DNA from: Pseudomonas sp. G.S.17
GTDB lineage: Bacteria > Pseudomonadota > Gammaproteobacteria > Pseudomonadales > Pseudomonadaceae
DNA length: 64,000 nt
Direction of reading: 5' to 3'
NCBI RefSeq assembly: GCF_038096165.1
Contig: NZ_CP151076.1
Location: forward strand, 4,833,501 to 4,897,500
Positions 8,461-17,497 of the stretch are shown piece after piece. Position 1 is the first letter of the stretch; each line of letters starts with the position of its first letter. The translations under genes were made by a program, and so were the position numbers. Under the pieces are notes generated by a model. That model ran no database searches. It was not told the origin of the DNA and saw only the letters and a program-made list of their open reading frames with translations.

Positions 8461-9821
8461 GGGGTGTCAGAAATTTTGTGTTCGGGCATAACATGAGTAA
8501 GAGGTGCATATATGCCAACCAAAAAGAAACCTGCGCTGCGCGAGCTACCAAAAATCCCTAAAGAACTGCTTGAGCAGTTCGGCGGCGGGCTGATGACCGC
8601 TGAAGCCATCGAAGACGCTTCTACGGCGTTCAAGAAGGCATTGATCGAGCGAGCCCTTAATGCTGAGCTCGGTCACCACTTGGGCTATCCGCCGGGCGCG
8701 CAGCGCCCAGAGGATGAAACCAACCAGCGTAATGGCAAAAGCGGCAAGACGGTTTTAACGGGTGACGGCCCGATCCGGCTGGATATCCCTCGCGACCGGG
8801 ACGGTAGCTTTTCGCCCATTCTGATTCCCAAGCACGAGCGCCGTTACACCGGTTTTGACGACAAGATCATCGCCATGTACGCCCGAGGAATGACGGTCAG
8901 AGAAATCCGTGCGTTCCTGTCCGAGCAGTACGGTACGGACGTTTCGCCCGACTTCATCAGCTCTGTAACCGACGAGGTCATGGCAGAAATCGGTGCGTGG
9001 CAGCAGCGGCCTCTGGAACCGATGTATCCGGTTATTTTCTTCGACGCCCTGCGGGTCAAAATCCGTGAAGAAGAACTGGTGCGTAACAAGGCGATCTACC
9101 TGGCACTAGGTGTTCTGCCCGACGGCACACGGGATATTCTCGGCATCTGGATCGAAAATACCGAAGGTGCCAAGTTCTGGATGAAGGTTTTCAACGACCT
9201 TAAAACACGCGGCGTTGAAGATGTACTGATCGCCGTAACAGATGGGCTAAAAGGCATGCCGGAAGCCCTTGGCGCTGTCTTTCCAGCCACAACACTGCAA
9301 ACCTGCATCGTTCATCTGATTCGCAACAGCCTTGATTATGCGGCTTGGGATAAGCGCCGCGAGCTGGCCAAGGCGCTTAAACCGATCTATCAGGCGGTCA
9401 CCGCCGAAGCAGCTGAACAGGCGCTGGATGCCTTTGAAACCGGGCCTTGGGGCAAGCAATATCCGACGGTAGTAGCTGCGTGGCGACGGGCTTGGGATCG
9501 AGTCATTCCATTTTTCGTTTTCCCGCCAGCGATCCGAAAGGTGATTTACACCCAATGCCATCGAGAGCATCAACGCTCAGCTACGCAAGATCATCAAAAC
9601 TCGCGGCCACTTCCCAACTGACGATGCAGCAACCAAACTGATCTGGCTTGGGCTGCGCAATATCACTGCAAACTGGGGCTCTGCAGCCCATGACTGGAAA
9701 AGTGCGATGAATCAATTTGCGATTCTGTACGGAGATCGATTTATCAGGCCGGCCTGGTAAAAAGCACGGCCTGCCTAACGGCACGCCGTTACCGGCCCGC
9801 ACACAAAAAATCTGACACTCC
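8461..9821 (+). mobile_element. IS256-family insertion sequence
   Basis: An element of about 1.36 kb. Its ends are imperfect inverted repeats: GGGGTGTCAGAAATTTTGTG at the left and, read inwards, GGAGTGTCAGATTTTTTGTG at the right (17 of 20 positions equal). The flanking direct repeat is 8-10 bases, because the end bases are ambiguous; IS256-family elements usually duplicate 8-9. It contains one transposase gene, now frameshifted. The target is the right arm of a REP palindrome. Confidence 0.88.
8512..9760 (+). pseudogene. IS256-family transposase, frameshifted
   Basis: A Mutator/IS256-type DDE transposase. The first frame runs from the ATG at 8512 (MPTKKKPALRELP) and shows the family core: VIFFDALRVKIRE with the first catalytic Asp, and AVTDGLKGMPEAL with the second, then CIVHLIRNSLDY. 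Near 9551 the sequence reads ATTTACACCCAATGCCATC where the family has Tyr-Thr-Thr-Asn-Ala-Ile-Glu; two bases are missing. The coding continues in another frame (NAIESINAQLRKIIKTRGHF, containing the catalytic Glu) to a TAA at 9758-9760. Restoring two bases gives 417 codons including the stop, a normal length. As read, the product loses the catalytic Glu region, so it should be inactive. Confidence 0.9.
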
Positions 9822-9925
9822 CCTTCGCGAGCAAGCTCGCTCCCACACTACCCGAGCGTTTTCTTCTTCGAACTTCCTCTCCCGCTCCACCTCATAACTA
9901 ACAAGCCCATCGCATTGGTCATCCC

Positions 9926-10975
9926 ATGGATCTTGTTATCGCTCGCCCCGAAGGTCTGTATTGCCCGCCCGGGGATTTTTATATCGACCCATGGCGCCCG
10001 GTGGAACGCTCGGTAATTACCCACGGCCATGGCGATCACGCCCGTACCGGCAACGAGCATTATCTGGCGGCGGCTCCCGGCGAAGGGATTCTGCGTGCGC
10101 GGCTGGGCCAGGACATCAACCTGCAAACCCTGGAATATGGCGAAAGCCTGCTGCACCACGGCGTGAAACTGAGCCTGCATCCGGCTGGCCATGTGCTGGG
10201 CTCGGCGCAAGTGCGCCTGGAATACAAAGGCGAAGTCTGGGTCGCATCCGGGGATTACAAAGTCGAACCGGATGGTACCTGCGCGCCCTTCGAACCGGTG
10301 CGCTGCCACACATTCATCACCGAATCGACCTTCGGCCTGCCGATCTACCGCTGGCAGCCGCAGGCGGAAATTTTCGCCGGGATCAACGACTGGTGGCGGG
10401 CCAACGCGGCGGTCGGCAAAACCAGTGTGCTGTTCGCCTATTCGTTCGGCAAAGCCCAGCGCATCCTGCACGGCATTGATCCGCAGATCGGTCCGATCCT
10501 CGTGCATGGCGCGGTCGAGCCGCTGAATCGGGTGTACCGCGAAGCAGGCGTACGTATCCCTGAAACCCAGTACGCTGGCGATTTCAAAAAGACTGACCCG
10601 GCGCTGCGTCAGGCGTTGATCCTCGCACCGCCTTCCGCCGGTGGCAGCACCTGGATGCGCCGTTTTGGCGAGTTCAGCGATGCGTTCGCCAGCGGCTGGA
10701 TGATGTTGCGTGGCACCCGCAGACGGCGCGGCGTGGATCGCGGCTTTGTGCTGTCCGATCACGCCGACTGGCCCGGCTTGCTGTGGGCGATTGAAAATAC
10801 CGGCGCGGAACGGGTCATGGTGACCCACGGCTCGGTGGCGACTCTCGTGCGTTATTTGCGCGAAGCCGGCCTGGATGCCCAAGGTTTCGTGACCGAGTAT
10901 GGCGACGAAGAGGACACGGGCGAGGCTAAAATCGAACAGCCTGCGCTGGCGCAATCTGACGAGGTGAGGCCATGA
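9926..10975 (+). CDS. Ligase-associated DNA exonuclease (MBL fold)
   Basis: A 349-residue metallo-beta-lactamase/beta-CASP-type nuclease. It has the metal-binding motif HGHGDHA (about residues 34-40), a second metal region HPAGHVLGSAQV, an Asp in VASGDYKVEP, and a late His in LSDHADWPGLL. The pattern matches the ligase-associated exonuclease family, which in P. putida is clustered with an ATP-dependent ligase, an Lhr-core helicase and a metallophosphoesterase. Its stop overlaps the ligase start by 4 bases (ATGA), so they are translationally coupled. Confidence 0.88.
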   Translation: MDLVIARPEGLYCPPGDFYIDPWRPVERSVITHGHGDHARTGNEHYLAAAPGEGILRARLGQDINLQTLEYGESLLHHGVKLSLHPAGHVLGSAQVRLEYKGEVWVASGDYKVEPDGTCAPFEPVRCHTFITESTFGLPIYRWQPQAEIFAGINDWWRANAAVGKTSVLFAYSFGKAQRILHGIDPQIGPILVHGAVEPLNRVYREAGVRIPETQYAGDFKKTDPALRQALILAPPSAGGSTWMRRFGEFSDAFASGWMMLRGTRRRRGVDRGFVLSDHADWPGLLWAIENTGAERVMVTHGSVATLVRYLREAGLDAQGFVTEYGDEEDTGEAKIEQPALAQSDEVRP

Positions 10976-12687
10976 AAGCCTTTGCCGAACTCTATTCCCG
11001 CCTCGACGCAACCACCTCCAGCAACGCAAAACTCGCCGCCATGCGCGAATATTTTGCCGAGGTTCCGCCAGAAGATGCGGCTTGGGCGGTGTACTTTCTG
11101 GCCGGCGGGCGCCCACGCCAGTTGGTGCCGACCAAACTGCTGCGCGAACAGGCCATGACTCTGGCGCACTTGCCCGAATGGCTGTTCGAGGAAAGCTATC
11201 AGGCGGTCGGTGATCTGGCGGAAACCCTGTCGCTGCTGTTGCCGGAAGCGGTGCACAGCTCGGATCAGGGCCTGGCGATCTGGATGGAGGAACACTTGCT
11301 GCCTTTGCGCGGCCTGCCGCCCGAAGAACTTGCCGAGCGTCTGTCTGGCTTCTGGACGCAACTGGATCGCGTCAGCCTGATGGTCTGCATCAAATTGATC
11401 ACCGGCAGTTTCCGGGTCGGCGTGTCCAAGTTGCTGGTAACCCGTGCCCTCGCCGCCCTGGCGGATATCGACAGCAAGCGGGTCGCGCAACGTCTGGTGG
11501 GCTATACCGATCTTTCCCACCGGCCGACCGCCGCGGGCTTTCTCAAGTTGATCGCCGAAGAATCCGAGGACGAACACGCCCAGCGTGGCGGCCAGCCCTA
11601 TCCGTTTTTTCTCGCCCATGCCCTGCAACAGCCGGTGGATCAGTTCGAAACCCTGCTCGGCCCGGTGGATGACTGGCAGGTGGAATGGAAATGGGATGGC
11701 ATTCGCGCACAAGTGGTCAAGCGCGAAGGCCGGCTCTGGCTCTGATCGCGGGGCGAAGAGTTGGTCACCGATCGCTTCCCGGAGCTGCACGCACTGACCC
11801 AGAGCTTGCCCGACGGGACCGTGATCGACGGCGAAATCGTGGTCTGGAAAGCGCCGCCAGGCGAAACGGTCGCCGACGGCGAGTTTGCCCTGAGCAGCGA
11901 GGAACAGATCAAAGCCGGGCCAGCGCAACCTTCGGTGCAACCCTTTGCGCTGTTGCAGCAACGTATCGGCCGCAAGACCTTGGGCAAGAAAATCCTCGAA
12001 GAGGTACCGGTAGTGATCCTGGCGTATGACCTGCTCGAATGGCAGGGTCATGACTGGCGCAGTCGCCCGCAACATGAGCGGCGAGCTCAGCTGGAAAAAG
12101 TCATCCAAAACTGCAACAGCCCGGTCTTGCTGCCGTCACCGGTGCTGACCGGCAACGACTGGCTGGATCTGCAGAAACAGCGCGAAGCCTCGCGCAGCCT
12201 GGGCGTCGAGGGCATGATGCTCAAGGCCCGGGAAGCCTTGTACGGTGTGGGCCGCACCAAAGACATGGGCGTCTGGTGGAAGTGGAAGGTCGATCCATTC
12301 AGCGTCGACGCGGTGCTGATTTATGCGCAACGCGGTCACGGTCGGCGGGCCAGCCTCTACAGCGACTACACTTTCGCCGTCTGGGATGGACCGCCGCAAT
12401 CCAGCGAACGCACGTTGGTGCCCTTCGCCAAAGCCTATTCCGGCCTCACCGACGAAGAAATGCGCAAGGTCGACGCCATTATCCGCAAGACCACCGTGGA
12501 AAAATTCGGCCCGGTGCGCAGTGTTACCCCAAGCCTGGTATTCGAACTGGGTTTCGAAGGCATCGCGCTGTCCAAGCGGCACAAGAGCGGGATTGCCGTG
12601 CGATTCCCGCGAATGCTGCGCTGGCGCCATGACAAACCGGTGGCCGAGGCTGACAGCCTGTCGACGCTGCAGGATTTGTTGAGTTAG
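10972..12687 (+). pseudogene. ATP-dependent DNA ligase with in-frame stop
   Basis: The frame is open from the ATG at 10972 to the TAG at 12685-12687 except for one TGA at 11743-11745. The part before the stop (257 residues) is the ligase N-terminal DNA-binding domain plus motif I, EWKWDGIR, with the nucleophile Lys240 (KxDG). The part after it (from SRGEELVTDRFPELH) carries the rest of the nucleotidyltransferase domain (GTVIDGEIVVW; LGVEGMMLKA; WWKWKVDP) and the OB domain. The context RLWL-stop-SRGE fits an original Trp, TGG changed to TGA. Full length would be 571 residues, normal for the family. A truncated product could not ligate. Sequencing error or stop readthrough are alternatives. Confidence 0.88.
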
Positions 12688-13076
12688 GATGCGCGCTCTT
12701 TTTTGGGGCGCCGATTTTCCTGTGCCCGGCTGAATGCTCCGTTTGTGTGCGCGTATGTGCGCATTGCTACTCAATGGTTACTGAATGACTCCCGCGAGCG
12801 CGCTTGCTACAGACGAACGCACACACCCGAGAGCGCATCTGCCGCAGTCAAGCGTTGCGCAAGGCGTTTTTTTGCCCCATCGAGACCTTTCGCGAACAAG
12901 CTACACTCTTGCAGCCGCGCGCAATCAGGCTCGAAGACAGCATTGCGACAACTGCGTACATTTAAAACGCACGTTCGTATCTTTGGTTCGGAAATTGCTA
13001 TCTTCTCGAGTCTGGCACCCGCCGGTAGCAAGCCTCGCGTGTTCCCAACGCTCAATTTGGTTTTAAGGACTGAACG
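12688..13076. other. Gap upstream of the transporter operon
   Basis: About 390 bases with no convincing gene; the short open frames on both strands have no family pattern or ribosome site. It must hold the aotJ promoter, and TTAAGGACTGAACG just before 13077 supplies the ribosome site. A GCGACA hexamer at about 12945 resembles half of an ArgR site, but the rest of the consensus is missing. Confidence 0.4.
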
Positions 13077-13859
13077 ATGAAAAAAGCATGGCTGACCCTC
13101 TCTGCATTGGCTATTTGTCTAGCCGCTGGTAATGCAATGGCCAAGGAATACAAGGAACTGCGCTTTGGCGTCGATCCTTCTTATGCACCTTTCGAATCCA
13201 AAGCCGCTGATGGCAGCCTGGTCGGCTTCGACATCGACCTGGGTAACGCGATCTGCGCCGAGCTGAAAGTGAAATGCGTCTGGGTCGAAAGCGATTTCGA
13301 CGGCATGATTCCTGGCCTGAAAGCCAAGAAATTCGACGGCGTGATTTCTTCGATGACCGTCACTCCAGCTCGCGAGAAAGTTATCGATTTCTCCAACGAA
13401 CTGTTCTCCGGTCCAACCTCGCTCGTCTACAAGAAAGGCGCGGGCATCAGTGAAAAAGTGGCCAGCCTGAAAGGCAAAACCGTCGGCTACGAGCAAGGCA
13501 CCATTCAGGAAGCCTATGCCAAGGCCATTCTGGACAAGGCTGGCGTGACCACCAAGGCTTATCAGAACCAGGATCAGGTTTACTCCGACCTGACTTCCGG
13601 TCGTCTCGACGCTTCGGTTCAGGACATGCTGCAAGCCGAACTGGGCTTCCTGAAAACCCCGGCCGGCGCTGGTTATGAAGTCAGCAAGCCAATCGAAGAC
13701 CCGCTGCTGCCTGCCAAGACCGCGGTCGGTATCGCCAAAGGTAACAAAGAGCTGAAAGCCTTGCTGGACAAAGGTATCAAAGCGTTACACGACGACGGCA
13801 AGTACGCCGAGATCCAGAAGAAACACTTCGACGATCTGATTCTGTACAGCGGTAAATAA
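13077..13859 (+). CDS. aotJ: Basic amino acid ABC transporter, periplasmic binding protein
   Basis: A 260-residue periplasmic solute-binding protein of the HisJ/ArgT/AotJ type. The signal peptide is MKKAWLTLSALAICLAAGNAMA. The ligand pocket strings of the lysine/arginine/ornithine/histidine group are present: RFGVDPSYAPFESK, GFDIDLGNAIC, DGVISSMTVTPAREKVIDFS and a C-terminal lobe YGKYAEI-like stretch. The gene order J-Q-M-O-P with a desuccinylase-like O gene matches P. aeruginosa aotJQMOP, which imports arginine and ornithine; histidine as substrate cannot be excluded. A hairpin follows immediately, so this gene is probably expressed above the permeases. Confidence 0.8.
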   Translation: MKKAWLTLSALAICLAAGNAMAKEYKELRFGVDPSYAPFESKAADGSLVGFDIDLGNAICAELKVKCVWVESDFDGMIPGLKAKKFDGVISSMTVTPAREKVIDFSNELFSGPTSLVYKKGAGISEKVASLKGKTVGYEQGTIQEAYAKAILDKAGVTTKAYQNQDQVYSDLTSGRLDASVQDMLQAELGFLKTPAGAGYEVSKPIEDPLLPAKTAVGIAKGNKELKALLDKGIKALHDDGKYAEIQKKHFDDLILYSGK

Positions 13860-13867
13860 CACCCCGA

Positions 13868-13920
13868 CGCCCATCGATTCCGGCGACAATCCTGCGCCGT
13901 GTCGATGGGCGTTTTGTTTT
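13868..13920 (+). terminator. Hairpin between aotJ and aotQ
   Basis: CGCCCATCGA pairs with TCGATGGGCG (13902-13911), followed by TTTTGTTTT. It lies inside the operon and likely acts as a partial terminator or 3'-end protecting stem, giving more binding protein than permease. Confidence 0.75.
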
Positions 13921-13943
13921 ATTGACCGCTAAAGGCTTTATCC

Positions 13944-14672
13944 ATGTTCGATGCCCTTATACAAAACCTGGGACTCTCGGCGTTCAGCTTGAAAGGCTTC
14001 GGCCCGCTGTTGCTCGAAGGCACCTGGATGACCATCAAATTATCGGTACTGTCGCTGTTGGTGAGCATTCTGCTCGGCCTCATTGGTGCCAGTGCCAAAC
14101 TGTCGAGCAGCGCTATCCTGCGCGTGCCGGCGCAGATGTACACCACGCTGATCCGTGGCGTTCCCGACCTGGTTCTGATGCTGCTGATTTTCTACAGCCT
14201 GCAAACCTGGCTGAGCCAGCTGACAGATGCCATGGAATGGGACTACATCGAAATCGATCCCTTCAGTGCAGGCGTGATCACTCTCGGCTTTATATATGGC
14301 GCGTATTTCACTGAGACGTTCCGGGGTGCGATTCTTTCCGTGCCTCGCGGCCAGGTTGAAGCCGCTACTGCCTACGGGCTCAAGCGCGGCCAGCGTTTTC
14401 GCTACGTGGTGTTCCCGCAAATGATGCGTTTTGCCCTGCCGGGTATCGGCAATAACTGGCAAGTATTGCTCAAGGCCACGGCCCTGGTGTCGATCATCGG
14501 CCTGGCGGATCTGGTCAAGGCTGCACAGGATGCCGGCAAGAGCACGTATCAGCTGTTTTATTTCCTGGTGCTCGCGGCGGTGATTTATCTGCTGATCACC
14601 AGCGCCTCCAACTTCGCGCTGCGCTGGGCTGAACGCCGCTACGCAGCCGGCAGCCGGGAGGCTCAGCGATGA
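13944..14672 (+). CDS. aotQ: Basic amino acid ABC transporter permease (HisQ/AotQ type)
   Basis: A 242-residue polar amino acid permease with about five transmembrane helices. Typical strings are the N-terminal GTWMTIKLSVLSLLVSILLG, TTLIRGVPDLVLMLLIFY, and the ATPase-docking EAA loop VEAATAYGLKRGQRFRYVVFPQ. It pairs with the next permease to form the membrane channel. Its stop overlaps the start of aotM by 4 bases. Confidence 0.85.
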   Translation: MFDALIQNLGLSAFSLKGFGPLLLEGTWMTIKLSVLSLLVSILLGLIGASAKLSSSAILRVPAQMYTTLIRGVPDLVLMLLIFYSLQTWLSQLTDAMEWDYIEIDPFSAGVITLGFIYGAYFTETFRGAILSVPRGQVEAATAYGLKRGQRFRYVVFPQMMRFALPGIGNNWQVLLKATALVSIIGLADLVKAAQDAGKSTYQLFYFLVLAAVIYLLITSASNFALRWAERRYAAGSREAQR

Positions 14673-15379
14673 TCGAACTGCTTCAGGAATACTGGCGGCC
14701 CTTCCTTTATAGCGACGGCATGCACGTGACCGGTCTGGCGATGACCATGTGGCTGCTCAGTGCTTCCATTGCCATCGGTTTTTGCGTATCGATCCCGCTG
14801 TCGATCGCCCGGGTATCGAGCAAAGCCTGGTTGCGCTGGCCGGTTCAGTTCTATACCTACCTGTTTCGCGGCACGCCCCTCTATATACAGCTGCTGATTT
14901 GCTACACCGGCATCTACAGCATCGCCGCCGTTCGTGAACAGCCGATGCTCGACGCCTTCTTTCGCGATGCAATGAACTGCACGATCCTGGCCTTCGCCCT
15001 GAACACCTGCGCCTACACCACGGAGATTTTCGCCGGGGCGATCCGCAGCATGGCTCACGGGGAAGTCGAAGCCGCCAAAGCCTACGGCCTGACCGGCTGG
15101 AAGCTGTACGCCTACGTGATCATGCCGTCGGCGTTGCGTCGCTCGCTGCCTTATTACAGCAACGAAGTGATCCTGATGCTGCATTCGACCACCGTCGCGT
15201 TCACCGCCACGGTGCCGGACGTTCTCAAAGTTGCACGGGACGCCAACTCGGCCACGTTCATGACCTTCCAGTCCTTCGGTATCGCGGCGCTGATCTACCT
15301 GTGCGTCACGTTCATCCTGGTGGGCCTGTTCCGTCTGGCCGAACGTCGCTGGCTGGCCTTCCTCGGCCCGGCTCACTAG
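14669..15379 (+). CDS. aotM: Basic amino acid ABC transporter permease (HisM/AotM type)
   Basis: A 236-residue permease of the HisM type: YLFRGTPLYIQLLICYTGIY near the periplasmic side and the EAA loop HGEVEAAKAYGLTGWKLYAY, which contacts the ATPase. Five hydrophobic helices. It begins inside the end of aotQ (ATGA overlap) and is followed after 9 bases by aotO, so all belong to one transcript. Confidence 0.85.
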   Translation: MIELLQEYWRPFLYSDGMHVTGLAMTMWLLSASIAIGFCVSIPLSIARVSSKAWLRWPVQFYTYLFRGTPLYIQLLICYTGIYSIAAVREQPMLDAFFRDAMNCTILAFALNTCAYTTEIFAGAIRSMAHGEVEAAKAYGLTGWKLYAYVIMPSALRRSLPYYSNEVILMLHSTTVAFTATVPDVLKVARDANSATFMTFQSFGIAALIYLCVTFILVGLFRLAERRWLAFLGPAH

Positions 15380-15388
15380 GACCTGCAT

Positions 15389-16507
15389 ATGCGCCATGAA
15401 ACCCATGATTTGCTGGCCCCGATGCCGGGTACCGCGCGACAGATCCACAGCTTTCACTACGGACCGCAAAACGGCGCCTGCAAGATCTATATCCAGGCCT
15501 CGCTGCATGCCGATGAACTGCCCGGCATGCTGCTCGCCTGGTATCTGAAGCAGCGTCTGAGCGAGCTGGAAAACGCCGGCTTACTGCTGGGCGAAATCGT
15601 CATCGTGCCCGTGGCCAATCCGGTGGGCCTGGAACAGATCCTGATGGACATTCCGCTGGGCCGCTATGAACTGGAGAGCGGACAGAACTTCAACCGCTGG
15701 TTTGTGGATCTCGGCCAGGAAGTGGGCGATGCCATCGAGGCGCAGTTAAATGGCGACCCGCAGCACAATGTCCAGCTGATCCGCCGCAGCCTGCGCAACG
15801 CGCTGGAGGCGCAGGTCGCCAGCACGCAATTGCAGTCACAGCGTTTGACCCTGCAACGCCTGGCCTGCGATGCCGACATGGTCCTGGACCTGCATTGCGA
15901 CTTCGAAGCGGTTGAACATCTGTACACGACGCCGCAAGCCTGGCCCCAGGTGGAGGCGCTGTCGCGGTATCTCGGCGCGCAGGCCAGTCTGCTGGCAACC
16001 GATTCGGGCGGCCAGTCGTTCGACGAATGTTTCACCCTGGTCTGGTGGCAATTGCAGCAACGCTTCGGCAATCGCTTCGAGATCCCGATGGGCAGCTTTT
16101 CGGTGACGCTCGAACTGCGCGGCCAGGGCGACGTCAATCACGCCCTGGCCAGCCGCGACTGTCAGGCGTTGATCAGTTACCTCAGTCATTTTGGTGCAAT
16201 CGCCGCCGAGGCCACGCCGCCGCCTGAGTTGCTTTATCCCGCCACGCCGCTGGCCGCGGTGGAACCGGTGGCGACGCCAGTGGGCGGCTTGCTGGTGTTC
16301 TGCACTCAGCCGGGCGAGTACGTCGAGGCCGGGCAGTTGATCGCCGAGATCATCGACCCGATCAACGACCTCGTCACCCCCATCCATACTCTTAATTCCG
16401 GTTTGCTCTACGCCCGTTCGTTACGGCGCATGGCGACTGCCGGAATGGTCATCGCTCACGTTGCAGGCACCGAAGCCTACCGCAGCGGTTACCTACTCTC
16501 TCCTTAA
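15389..16507 (+). CDS. aotO: Succinylglutamate desuccinylase/aspartoacylase family protein (AotO-like)
   Basis: A 372-residue M14-like amidohydrolase. Zinc ligands are visible as ASLHADELPG (H-x-x-E) and, further on, LDLHCDFEAVE (third His). A lipoyl/biotin-like C-terminal part (VGGLLVFCTQPGEYVEAGQ; IIDPINDLVTPI) is usual for this subfamily. It sits between the permease and ATPase genes, as aotO does in P. aeruginosa, where it was reported not to be needed for transport. Possible roles are deacylating N-acyl amino acids after uptake; that is inference. Confidence 0.8.
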   Translation: MRHETHDLLAPMPGTARQIHSFHYGPQNGACKIYIQASLHADELPGMLLAWYLKQRLSELENAGLLLGEIVIVPVANPVGLEQILMDIPLGRYELESGQNFNRWFVDLGQEVGDAIEAQLNGDPQHNVQLIRRSLRNALEAQVASTQLQSQRLTLQRLACDADMVLDLHCDFEAVEHLYTTPQAWPQVEALSRYLGAQASLLATDSGGQSFDECFTLVWWQLQQRFGNRFEIPMGSFSVTLELRGQGDVNHALASRDCQALISYLSHFGAIAAEATPPPELLYPATPLAAVEPVATPVGGLLVFCTQPGEYVEAGQLIAEIIDPINDLVTPIHTLNSGLLYARSLRRMATAGMVIAHVAGTEAYRSGYLLSP

Positions 16508-16519
16508 GGACTGCCCGTC

Positions 16520-17284
16520 ATGTACAAACTGACCATTGATGGCCTGCATAAAAGCTATGGCGACCATGAGGTGCTCAAAGGCGTTTCGCTCAAGGCCAGC
16601 ACAGGCGACGTGATTTGCCTGATCGGCGCCAGCGGTTCGGGCAAGAGCACGTTTCTGCGCTGCATCAATTTCCTCGAACAACCCAACGACGGCGCCATGA
16701 CCCTGGACGGTCAGCAAGTACGCATGGTCAGCGATGCCGGCGGCATGCGCGTTGCCGATCCCGATGAGCTGCAACGCATTCGCACGCGTCTGGCCATGGT
16801 GTTCCAGCATTTCAATCTGTGGGCACACATGACGGTTCTGGAAAACATCACCATGGCGCCGCGCCGGGTGCTGGGAGTTTCCAAGGTCGAAGCCGAAGCG
16901 CGCGCCCGCAAGTACCTGGACAAAGTCGGGCTGCCCGGCCGTGTCGCCGACCAATACCCGGCGTTTCTGTCTGGCGGTCAGCAACAGCGCGTGGCGATTG
17001 CCCGGGCGTTGGCGATGGAACCGGAAATCATGCTCTTCGACGAACCCACTTCTGCGCTGGACCCGGAACTGGTCGGCGAAGTGCTCAAGGTGATCCAGGG
17101 CCTGGCCGAAGAAGGCCGCACCATGATCATGGTCACCCACGAAATGAGCTTCGCCCGCAAAGTCGCCAGCCAGGTGGTGTTCCTGCACCAAGGCCAGATC
17201 GAAGAATCCGGCCATCCGGAAGAAGTACTGGGCAATCCGAAAAGCGAGCGCTTGCAGCAATTCTTGAGCGGGAATTTGAAGTAG
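16520..17284 (+). CDS. aotP: Basic amino acid ABC transporter ATPase (HisP/AotP type)
   Basis: A 254-residue ATPase. Walker A is GASGSGKSTFLRC, the signature is [15 protein letters not shown], Walker B is [14 protein letters not shown], and the switch His is in MVTHEMSFA. It also carries the HisP-type insertion after Walker A (MVSDAGGMRVADPDELQ). Last gene of the transporter operon. In P. aeruginosa argR follows here; in this window a REPIN and then the Lhr helicase gene follow instead. Confidence 0.88.
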   Translation: MYKLTIDGLHKSYGDHEVLKGVSLKASTGDVICLIGASGSGKSTFLRCINFLEQPNDGAMTLDGQQVRMVSDAGGMRVADPDELQRIRTRLAMVFQHFNLWAHMTVLENITMAPRRVLGVSKVEAEARARKYLDKVGLPGRVADQYPAFLSGGQQQRVAIARALAMEPEIMLFDEPTSALDPELVGEVLKVIQGLAEEGRTMIMVTHEMSFARKVASQVVFLHQGQIEESGHPEEVLGNPKSERLQQFLSGNLK

Positions 17285-17313
17285 GCCGTTAACCGGATGA
17301 CATGAAAAACCAT

Positions 17314-17404
17314 CGTAGGAGCGGATTTATCCGCGAAGGCATTTTTTCAGGCGCGAAGATGCATCGGCCGGACTGACGCCTTCCCGGATGAATCCGGTCC
17401 TACA
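17314..17404. repeat. REPIN, variant arms
   Basis: CGTAGGAGCGGATTTATCCG faces GGATGAATCCGGTCCTACA with about 40 bases between. Located between the transporter operon and the helicase gene. Confidence 0.75.
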
Positions 17405-17497
17405 AATATTTCGAAACCTTGATGCTCCGCATCGCCGTAAAACTATTCGCGACCCGTTGCTGTCTCTGATTTAACCCATTCAGAGCACACGGAGCGC

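Larger units (their letters stand above)
8391..9847. repeat. REPIN (family 1) split by an IS256-type element
   Basis: The left REP (GTGTGAGCTTGCTCGCGAAG) is at 8391-8410. The facing right REP is cut: CCTTCGCGAG stands at 8451-8460, directly before the insertion, and CCTTCGCGAGCAAGCTCGCT resumes at 9822 on the far side. The repeated CCTTCGCGAG is the target duplication. Confidence 0.85.

Noticed and set aside
9540..9760. Programmed frameshifting in the IS256 transposase
   Set aside because: IS256 elements are not known to use it, and there is no slippery run at the site; a 2-base deletion explains it better.
9848..12108. Long minus-strand open frames opposite the exonuclease and ligase genes
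   Set aside because: They are GC-driven shadows of well-supported plus-strand genes.
12945..12966. ArgR site before aotJ
   Set aside because: Only a GCGACA hexamer is present; the AA and the second half-site are missing.
13010..13035. TGGCAC near 13015 as a sigma-54 promoter for aotJ
   Set aside because: No GC at the required spacing; it reads TGGCACCCGCCGGTAGC, which is three bases too long.
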